NCBI GenBank assembly: GCA_965262315.1
Contig: CBDHFJ010000100.1
Span: 1 to 7,564, forward strand
Reading direction: 5' to 3'
Length of the DNA stretch: 7,564 nucleotides
Source: JBCCFK01 sp965262315
Lineage (GTDB): Bacteria > Actinomycetota > Acidimicrobiia > Acidimicrobiales > UBA8592
Part shown: one piece after another, positions 1 through 4,792 of the stretch
How positions within the stretch are numbered: position 1 is the stretch's first letter
Layout: each line of letters begins with the position of its first letter
The notes under the pieces: generated by a model
What the model was told of the DNA's origin: nothing
The model's database searches: none
Seen by the model: only the letters and a program-made list of their open reading frames with translations
Made by a program: the position numbers and the translations under genes

Positions 1-460
1 GACGGGCAAGGTGCCGGCGTGCCGCGACCTCGGCGCCGACCTGGCCATCGACTACACCTCCGAGGACTACGCCGAGAAGGTCCTGGAGCTCACCGACGGC
101 GTCGGTGCCGACGTGATCCTCGACGTCATCGGCGGCGACTACGTCGCCAAGAACCTCCGGTGCGTGAAGACCAAGGGCACGATCATCCAGGTCGGCGTCA
201 TGCGTCAGGACCCGCCTGAGGTCGATCTGGGGCGCCTCCTCCGGGGTCGCCTCACCTGGATCGGCACGGTGCTGCGGGCTCGTCCGATCGAGGAGAAGAT
301 CGCGATCACCCAGCGGTTCGCCACTGAGATCCTGCCCCTGTTCGACCGGGGAGCGTGCAAGCCGGTGATCGACTGCCGGTTCCCGCTCGACGACATCGCC
401 GCCGCCCACGACCACATGGCCGCGAACGCCAACGTCGGCAAGATCCTGGTCGACCTCTGA
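1..460 (+). CDS. NAD(P)H quinone oxidoreductase, PIG3-type MDR family, C-terminal part
   Basis: This is the 3' half of a medium-chain dehydrogenase/reductase. The reading frame is open from the left edge (first full codon at base 2) to TGA at 458-460, giving about 152 residues of a family that is usually near 325. What remains is the end of the NAD(P)-binding Rossmann fold and the return to the catalytic domain: ACRDLGAD, the DVILDVIGGDY strand-turn, KGTIIQVGV, then the LLRGRLTWIGTVLRAR segment and a C-terminal PVIDCRFPLDDIAAAHDHM and VGKILVDL ending. These are typical of PIG3/Qor quinone reductases, which pass electrons from NADPH to quinones or other small carbonyl-type acceptors in the cytosol and lack catalytic zinc. 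The start codon and GxGxxG nucleotide motif lie outside the window. It is followed directly by a hairpin and is convergent with the next gene, so it is probably unrelated to the rest of the locus. Confidence 0.93.
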   Translation, partial: TGKVPACRDLGADLAIDYTSEDYAEKVLELTDGVGADVILDVIGGDYVAKNLRCVKTKGTIIQVGVMRQDPPEVDLGRLLRGRLTWIGTVLRARPIEEKIAITQRFATEILPLFDRGACKPVIDCRFPLDDIAAAHDHMAANANVGKILVDL

Positions 461-492
461 ACCTGCAACGTCCTCTGAGGCTGTTGCAGGTT
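460..492 (+). terminator. Hairpin at the end of the quinone oxidoreductase gene
   Basis: A perfect 10-bp inverted repeat, AACCTGCAAC at 460-469 and GTTGCAGGTT at 483-492, begins on the last base of the TGA stop. The 13-base loop has a small CCT/AGG inner pairing. The position is right for a factor-independent terminator, but no T-run follows, so it may act as a T-less actinobacterial terminator or as a 3'-end stabilising structure. Confidence 0.55.
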
Positions 493-642
493 GGTCACGC
501 AGGGTGGTGCCTCACCTCGCGCGCCCGGGCTGCCTTGCCACCTGTCGCGGTCCCAGAGTCCGCGACAGGTACGTCACGGTGGGTGGTGGACTCGGCGACT
601 CGTCCCTTGGGCCGCGGTGCCGGTTGGTCACCGTGGGTGGCG
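489..642 (+). repeat. Three imperfect 21-bp direct repeats in the intergenic region
   Basis: Copies lie at 489-509, 568-588 and 622-642, with approximate consensus GGTTGGTCACSGTGGGTGGYG. The first and third share the first ten bases exactly and the GGGTGG core. The second keeps GTCAC and GGTGGGTGGTG but differs in the TTG part. Spacing is 79 and 54 bases. The whole 461-643 interval has no convincing gene. The first copy overlaps the right arm of the hairpin at 460-492 and the second overlaps the right arm of the hairpin at 540-570. A third weaker stem (612-619 with 629-636, one G-T pair) covers part of the last copy. Function is unknown; decayed extragenic repeats or a protein-binding array are possible. 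Confidence 0.5.
540..570. terminator. Perfect 11-bp hairpin between convergent genes
   Basis: ACCTGTCGCGG at 540-550 pairs perfectly with CCGCGACAGGT at 560-570 around a 9-base loop. It lies between two convergent genes, 80 bases after the oxidoreductase stop and 74 bases after the stop of the minus-strand gene. Because it is symmetric it could terminate transcription from either side. Neither strand carries a T-run after it, so the terminator call is based on position and stem quality only. Confidence 0.45.
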
Positions 643-643
643 T

Positions 644-1468
644 TCAGCCGAAGATGCGGGTGCATCCCGAGCCGGCCCACATGGCGTCGACGATCCCGTC
701 GTCGGCGACCGTGTCGGTGAGGCCGGTCATGCCATCCACGAGGAAAATGCCGGTCTCGCTCTGGGGATCGTCAGGGAAGACCGGCTCAACGCCGTCGGTG
801 TCGAGCCGTGAGCCGTACGCGGCTTCGACCTCGGCGACGGTGGATCCTGGCCCGACTTCGAAGAATGCGATCTCCAGGCCCGAGAACGAGGACTGGATCG
901 ACCACTCCACGAGTCCACCCTCGGGGGTGAAGCTCAGGGTGAGGTCGCCGTAGAGCACCTGCCGGAAGGGGTCCGGTGGTGACTCCGCACAGAGGTTGCT
1001 CTTCTCGGTCCACCCCGAATCGAAGCCCACGTTCAGACCGAAACGCTCGGCCTCCTCGAGCACGATCTCGGCGTCGCTGCCGAAGTCCCACGGACCGAAC
1101 CCGTCGCCGCGGAGGTGGGGGACCAGGCCGCCGTCCTCGAGGACCGTGACCTCCGTCGGATCGAAGTCAGCCTGCGTCGGTGTGGGCGCCGGCGAGGACT
1201 CCGGTGTGGGCGTCGGGCTGGGCACCGGCGCCGGTGTGGAGGCCGGATCGGGTTCGGTGGTCGGCGTCGCCGCTGGTGTGGCGGTCGCGTCCGCGACTGG
1301 GGTCGTGGTCGGCGACGCGCGATCGTCGTCCGCCGCAGTCTCGTCCCCATCCCCGCGGATGGCCAGGCCGACGCCGACTGTGGCCACGGCGACGGCGAAC
1401 GCCCCGAGCAGCAACCACCACTCGCGTCGAGCGAGGCCCCATCGTTTCGTCCCCGTGGGTTCCGCCAT
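644..1468 (-). CDS. Membrane-anchored extracytoplasmic protein with Pro/Thr-rich stalk, unknown function
   Basis: The 274-residue protein has a short basic N-terminus, one hydrophobic segment at about residues 17-37, a Pro/Thr/Ser/Ala-rich stalk at about 52-100, and a folded C-terminal domain at about 101-274. The topology therefore looks like N-in with the domain outside the membrane. The domain appears to hold two related units: GFGPWDFGSDAEIVLEEA (about 123-140) and GPGSTVAEVEAAYG (206-219), each a Gly-rich turn followed by an amphipathic helix. It has only two cysteines, Cys160 and Cys269 in a WAGSGC ending, which could form a disulfide. The ATG at 1468 is preferred because AAGGA lies seven bases upstream. 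An in-frame ATG at 1498 adds ten residues but has no comparable ribosome site. The gene lies 63 bases after the stop of the 397-residue gene on the same strand and is probably co-transcribed with it. I do not recognise the family beyond a resemblance to hypothetical actinobacterial surface proteins. Confidence 0.82.
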   Translation of the reverse strand: MAEPTGTKRWGLARREWWLLLGAFAVAVATVGVGLAIRGDGDETAADDDRASPTTTPVADATATPAATPTTEPDPASTPAPVPSPTPTPESSPAPTPTQADFDPTEVTVLEDGGLVPHLRGDGFGPWDFGSDAEIVLEEAERFGLNVGFDSGWTEKSNLCAESPPDPFRQVLYGDLTLSFTPEGGLVEWSIQSSFSGLEIAFFEVGPGSTVAEVEAAYGSRLDTDGVEPVFPDDPQSETGIFLVDGMTGLTDTVADDGIVDAMWAGSGCTRIFG

Positions 1469-1531
1469 CGTCCGATCCTTGGTCACCGGTCGCTCCATTC
1501 TCGCAGTCGTTCGCCCGCCGGTCGGGGTGGG

Positions 1532-2725
1532 TCACCCGGCGAGGTCGATGACGGCTCCGCCCTTGGCGCCGTGGACGATGGTCAGGTGCGTGGTCGAGCC
1601 ATCGGTCTCGGTCCAGACGGCGCTCATGCCGTCGGCAGCGACCGTGATGTCGAACGACCGGTCAGCGGACACCCAGTCGATCCGATCCCGCACGTTCGAG
1701 GTCGAGACGAACTGGGCGATCCAGGTGTCGCCGGCTTCGACCGCTGCCTGCAGAATCGAGAACGCCTCGGTCGGTGACTCGACCCAGGTGCCCACGGGTT
1801 GGACCCGCTCGATGGGGCCCGCTGGGCCGTCGCCCAGGTGCAGCAGATAGCCGCGCACGTCGAGGTGAATGGCACAGACCGTGTCGCTCTCGCACCAGAA
1901 GTTCGCCGTCTCCTGCGCCCGATCCAGGCCGACCTCGTATGGGTCAGTGGTCGGAGCCAGTGCCTGCATCGTGGCGATGTCGCCGGCGACGAAAGCCGCG
2001 AAGAAGTCGTGAGCGTCGATCCGGACCTGCGCCACCTGGTCGCCATCGTGGGCGACGTAGGCGTCGACGATGACCCAGTCGCCGCCGGTGTCGTCGAGCA
2101 CCAGCTGCACCGTGGCTCCGAAGAGCGAGACGTAGCAGGCGGTGACGTGATCGCAGTTGGCCTGGGCCTCCGGGAACCCTTCGGGCACGGTGCCCCACCA
2201 GGTGATGACCTCGGCGGCCACGGGGGTGGTCACGTCGGCGACGAGCGAGGGGTCACCGGCGCGCATCGCCTGTTCGAACCGGCCCACGATGGAGCGGGCC
2301 TCGTCAGTGATGGTGGTCGGCGCCACGGTTGGCTCGGCCGGTTCGATGATCTCGACCGGTGGTCCCTCCAGCTCCGGTGCAGTGTCGACGACATCGGCAG
2401 GCGAGGCCGGGGCCGGCTCATCGAGGTCGGGGGGTGCCGGCTGCTCGCGGGCGTCTGGCGTGCCTTCGGCGGGCTGCACGACGACGGCCGTCGTGGGCTC
2501 CTCGGCAGGCATCTCCTCGACCAGGAGCTCGATCTGGTCCCGGATGTTGTCGTCGTCGTTGCCGGCGGTTGCCGCGGTGACGCCGATCGTGGTCCCGAGT
2601 GCGGCGAGGGCGGCCACCGTGATCAGGCCGACTCGAGCCGTGGTGATCACGCGGTTGCGGAAGTCGCTCGACTCGGGAGCCGGACCTGTGGTGGATGTGG
2701 TGATGGTGTGCTGTTCGTTGTTCAT
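1532..2725 (-). CDS. Single-pass membrane protein with acidic Pro-rich stalk and three repeated extracytoplasmic units
   Basis: The protein has 397 residues: a polar N-terminal tail (1-31), one hydrophobic helix (about 32-55), an acidic Pro/Glu-rich stalk (about 70-138), and an extracytoplasmic region from 140 to the end. That region seems to contain three related units, each opening with a helix that ends in AGD: RFEQAMRAGD (149-158), DFFAAFVAGD (240-249) and SILQAAVEAGD (323-333). The first two each carry a CX5C pair (Cys191/Cys197 and Cys278/Cys284) at matching positions; the third has none. The helix followed by beta-rich sequence recalls NTF2/SnoaL-like domains, but this is only a shape argument. 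The start at ATG 2725 has no Shine-Dalgarno sequence and a -10-like TACGTT ends six bases upstream, which fits a leaderless mRNA. It sits between the Hsp70-like gene and the 274-residue gene, all on the minus strand. Function is unknown; a surface sensor or scaffold is an inference. Confidence 0.85.
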   Translation of the reverse strand: MNNEQHTITTSTTGPAPESSDFRNRVITTARVGLITVAALAALGTTIGVTAATAGNDDDNIRDQIELLVEEMPAEEPTTAVVVQPAEGTPDAREQPAPPDLDEPAPASPADVVDTAPELEGPPVEIIEPAEPTVAPTTITDEARSIVGRFEQAMRAGDPSLVADVTTPVAAEVITWWGTVPEGFPEAQANCDHVTACYVSLFGATVQLVLDDTGGDWVIVDAYVAHDGDQVAQVRIDAHDFFAAFVAGDIATMQALAPTTDPYEVGLDRAQETANFWCESDTVCAIHLDVRGYLLHLGDGPAGPIERVQPVGTWVESPTEAFSILQAAVEAGDTWIAQFVSTSNVRDRIDWVSADRSFDITVAADGMSAVWTETDGSTTHLTIVHGAKGGAVIDLAG

Positions 2726-2731
2726 GACCCG

Positions 2732-2737
2732 AACGTA
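2732..2737 (-). promoter_or_regulatory. Candidate -10 element of a leaderless promoter
   Basis: On the minus strand TACGTT (TAnnnT pattern) lies six bases before ATG 2725, which would put the transcription start on the A of the start codon. This arrangement is common in actinobacteria and agrees with the absence of a ribosome-binding site. No good -35 hexamer is visible; instead a G5/C5 dyad occupies the region just upstream. Confidence 0.4.
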
Positions 2738-2760
2738 CGAATGGGCCTCGACACCGACAT

Positions 2761-2840
2761 GGGGGATACCCCCTACTGGCCTCGGCGGCTGCGTGAGGCC
2801 TGGTCAGCGGGGTCGGCAACCGCGGTAGGGGGATTCCCCG
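2761..2840. promoter_or_regulatory. Pair of inverted 16-bp G-tract/C-tract motifs upstream of the 397-residue gene
   Basis: At 2761-2776 the minus strand reads GTAGGGGGTATCCCCC, and at 2825-2840 the plus strand reads GTAGGGGGATTCCCCG, so 13 of 16 positions agree in inverted orientation. Each is itself a small dyad (GGGGG-ATA-CCCCC and GGGG-ATT-CCCC). Relative to the proposed leaderless start they lie near -36 to -51 and -100 to -115, suitable for a regulator binding two sites with possible looping. The ATACCCC half recalls CsoR-type metal-regulator operators, but a full operator of that type is not present. The rest of the 186-bp gap between the two genes shows no ORF and no clear terminator for the Hsp70-like gene. 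Confidence 0.4.
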
Positions 2841-2911
2841 ATGGGGTGTGGTGGGGCGCCCGTCAGGCTCGGCTCATGCACTCGCTGCGCAACGCCACCT
2901 GGTGTCCGGGA

Positions 2912-4132
2912 TCACGTGCCCGCGATGAGCACGGCCCCCAGGATCCCAGCGACCACCAGAAGGACGGCGAGGGCAACGACCCACCGACGAACGCCGTCGG
3001 GGTCGGGTTCGGGTTCGAGGTCCGGGAGACCGATGGTGGGTCGGGTGCTGCTCAGGGGCCTGCCCGCCATCGCCGCGGCCCCGAGGGCGCACGCGTGCTT
3101 GGGGTGGACGTCGGAGACGACGGGTGCGCCGCTGTCGGCGAAGTGCGAGCGAACCAGCTCGCTGACCAGCGGCATCCGCGAGGCGCCACCGACCAGCAGG
3201 ATCCGCGACAGGTCCGCCGGTTGGATTCCAGCGTTGTCCACGGCGTGCTGCGAGCACTCGAGCGTGGAGCGGAGGGCCGGCTCGACCAGCTCCTCGAGCT
3301 CGGCGCGAGTGAGCCGGACGTTCCTGCCGACCGCTCCGACCGCCACGGCGATCGTGGTGTCGGTGTCCGCCGACAGCATCTCCTTGGCATGGACGGCATC
3401 GGACCGCAGCCGCTCGAGACCGGAGCGGACGCCGGGGTCTTCGCGGTCCATGCCGCCGAGGTCGGCGTCCAGCAGGGCCCGGATGTGGCTGAGGACGGCG
3501 TGGTCCATGTCGGCACCGCCCGCTTGGTCCAGGCCGGTTGGTTCGCCGACGATCTCGAAGCCCTCGGCGGCGCGGCGCACGACGGTGGCGTCGAAGGTCC
3601 CGCCGCCCAGGTCGTAGACGAGGACGTGCTCGCCGGGCGCCAACCGGTCCAGAGTCGTGTAGTGCACGGCGGCGGCCACGGGTTCGGGCACCAGGATCGG
3701 GTCGGCCAGACCGGCAGCGCGGGCCACGGCCCGGAGGCCGTCGAGGCGGTGCCCGCCCCACGCCGCTGGATGGGTGAGTGCGGCCGAAGCGGGCGCCCCG
3801 CCCATGCGTTCGGTTGCGGTGGCCAGCACGCTCTCCAGCAACGCCTGCATCGCGGCCGGCACCGGGACCGGCACGCCGCCGAGGATCAGGGGCGTGTCGT
3901 CACCGAACCGGCGCTTGAACTCGCGCGCCAGTCCTGCGGGGTCGCTGAGCCCCCGCTGAACAGCGGCATCGCCCACGAGCGTCGAGCCGTCGGGGAGGCG
4001 GTAGATCGCCGAGGGGATCGAGGCGCCGCGGTTGCCCAACTCGAGCACCCTGCGGGCGTCGGCATCGACCGCTGCAGCGGTGAACGTGGTGCCGAGGTCG
4101 ACACCGAGGGCATATGGGCGATTCGACGGCAT
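2912..4132 (-). CDS. Tail-anchored Hsp70-like ATPase lacking the substrate-binding domain
   Basis: The 406 residues hold a nearly complete Hsp70/actin-fold ATPase domain (about 5-358) and then, instead of the linker and substrate-binding domain, a short acidic Pro-rich spacer (about 360-380) and a hydrophobic C-terminal helix (384-404). Canonical DnaK is about 600-640 residues. Visible motifs are phosphate-1 DLGTTFT (12-18), REFKRRFGD with Lys73 near the place of the DnaK catalytic lysine, the connect-1 region VPEPVAAA (148-155), phosphate-2 DLGGGTFD (174-181), GGADMD (205-210) and the adenosine motif LVGGASR (313-319). It should bind and hydrolyse ATP at the inner membrane face, but cannot hold unfolded clients in the usual way. 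ATG 4132 is preferred over the adjacent GTG 4135 because GAG lies seven bases upstream. It is divergent from the iniBAC-like operon and shares its upstream region. It could regulate or remodel those proteins, or act as an ATP-dependent switch for the exported proteins downstream; both are inference. Confidence 0.92.
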   Translation of the reverse strand: MPSNRPYALGVDLGTTFTAAAVDADARRVLELGNRGASIPSAIYRLPDGSTLVGDAAVQRGLSDPAGLAREFKRRFGDDTPLILGGVPVPVPAAMQALLESVLATATERMGGAPASAALTHPAAWGGHRLDGLRAVARAAGLADPILVPEPVAAAVHYTTLDRLAPGEHVLVYDLGGGTFDATVVRRAAEGFEIVGEPTGLDQAGGADMDHAVLSHIRALLDADLGGMDREDPGVRSGLERLRSDAVHAKEMLSADTDTTIAVAVGAVGRNVRLTRAELEELVEPALRSTLECSQHAVDNAGIQPADLSRILLVGGASRMPLVSELVRSHFADSGAPVVSDVHPKHACALGAAAMAGRPLSSTRPTIGLPDLEPEPDPDGVRRWVVALAVLLVVAGILGAVLIAGT

Positions 4133-4202
4133 CACGCTTCTCGGGAGGCCCTGGGTACTCCGGGGCGGAGGCCACCGGGGTGCTCAGCGCGCTGTGGCAG
4201 AA

Positions 4203-4224
4203 TGAGCGGCATCATTATCGCTCA
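4203..4224. promoter_or_regulatory. Divergent promoter region with dyad over an AT-rich patch
   Basis: The only AT-rich patch in this 180-bp region lies at 4211-4218. On the minus strand GATAAT (4219-4214) matches the -10 consensus at five of six positions and would serve the Hsp70-like gene with a leader of about 70-75 bases. On the plus strand CATTAT (4213-4218) matches at four of six and could serve the iniB-like gene. No convincing -35 is seen for either. TGAGCG (4203-4208) and CGCTCA (4219-4224) form a perfect 6-bp dyad with a 10-base spacer exactly over both candidate -10 elements, the layout expected of a repressor operator controlling both directions. Confidence 0.45.
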
Positions 4225-4274
4225 CGAGGATCGGGACAGGCCGCATGTGACCGGTGCGGCGCTGGTCGTTCGGT

Positions 4275-4289
4275 CGCCTGCTGCAGGCG
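4275..4289 (+). promoter_or_regulatory. Short hairpin in the leader of the iniB-like gene
   Basis: CGCCTG (4275-4280) and CAGGCG (4284-4289) form a perfect 6-bp stem with a CTG loop. It ends nine bases before the ribosome-binding site GGAG at 4299-4302, which is itself nine bases before GTG 4312. It could influence translation initiation, but such a GC-rich stem is also easily met by chance here. Confidence 0.3.
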
Positions 4290-4311
4290 GGGCCGCTCGG
4301 AGTGAGCGCAC

Positions 4312-4773
4312 GTGAGCACGGTCGGTGAGCTGGTCGCTGCGCTCCGGACCGACGGTGGTGCCATGGCGCGCTTCCGGCGCGATCCCGAGCTGTTCCTCGA
4401 CGAGGCCGGGTGGTCGGGCCTGGCGCCGGAGCTCGTCGAGGTTGCGCTCACCGGTGCCGCCGAGCTCAACCCGCCGCTGCCGCGATGGGCGCCGGTCGAC
4501 CTCGTTCCGGGGGTGGAGGTGCCGTCGAGTCTGGATCCGGCCCCGGTCGTGTTGTCGTCGGTGATGCCACCAGAGGATCGACCGCTCGCCGAGTTCTTGC
4601 CGCCCGACGACCTCGACGCCGCCGCAGGGGACGACCTCGAGGCGTGGTCCGACACCACGATCGTGGGTGTCGACTCGCACGACACGGTCGATGCCTACGA
4701 AGTGGCGGACGACGACCACATGACGGACGACGAGGGGCTCGGCGACTCCGACGTCGACGACGACTCGTGGTGA
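4312..4773 (+). CDS. Small acidic protein with IniB-like N-terminal segment
   Basis: This 153-residue protein starts at GTG 4312 with GGAG nine bases upstream. Residues 3-50 resemble the N-terminal module of mycobacterial IniB: an opening helix (VGELVAALRTD), a short run ending in a FRRDPELFLDEAG helix-turn like the IniB FVAAPGRAMTSAG region, and then a LAPELVEVAL helix. IniB itself continues as a long Gly/Ala-rich chain. Here a Pro-rich stretch (about 53-100) leads into a strongly acidic Asp/Glu-rich tail (about 98-153, ending DDDSW). There is no signal peptide or membrane segment, so it is likely cytoplasmic or peripheral. It is first in an operon, 19 bases ahead of the IniA-like gene, which is the iniB-iniA-iniC order. 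The assignment rests on a weak N-terminal resemblance plus gene order. A likely role is partner or adaptor of the two dynamins; the acidic tail could bind basic surfaces or cations. Confidence 0.8.
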   Translation: MSTVGELVAALRTDGGAMARFRRDPELFLDEAGWSGLAPELVEVALTGAAELNPPLPRWAPVDLVPGVEVPSSLDPAPVVLSSVMPPEDRPLAEFLPPDDLDAAAGDDLEAWSDTTIVGVDSHDTVDAYEVADDDHMTDDEGLGDSDVDDDSW

Positions 4774-4792
4774 CTCCCGCGCCGACGGTTCG

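Noticed and set aside
1170..1330. Apparent DNA repeat of GGTGTGGGCG-like units
   Set aside because: It is explained by Pro/Thr/Ala codon repetition in the stalk of the membrane protein; the units are irregular and keep the reading frame.
1516..1541. CGCCGG/CCGGCG inverted repeat at the end of the 397-residue gene
   Set aside because: Six GC-only pairs with a 14-base loop overlapping the stop codon are expected by chance in this composition, and a terminator here would cut off the close downstream gene.
996..1850. 284-codon plus-strand frame rich in Gly/Val/Ser
   Set aside because: It is antisense to the stalk of the 274-residue protein. Its repetitive look is the complement of the Pro/Thr-rich codons.
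1799..4315. 838-codon open frame on the plus strand
   Set aside because: It is antisense to the Hsp70-like gene and part of the 397-residue gene, whose proteins show clear family motifs or sensible membrane architecture. The translated product is Gly/Arg/Asp-rich low-complexity sequence typical of high-GC shadow frames.
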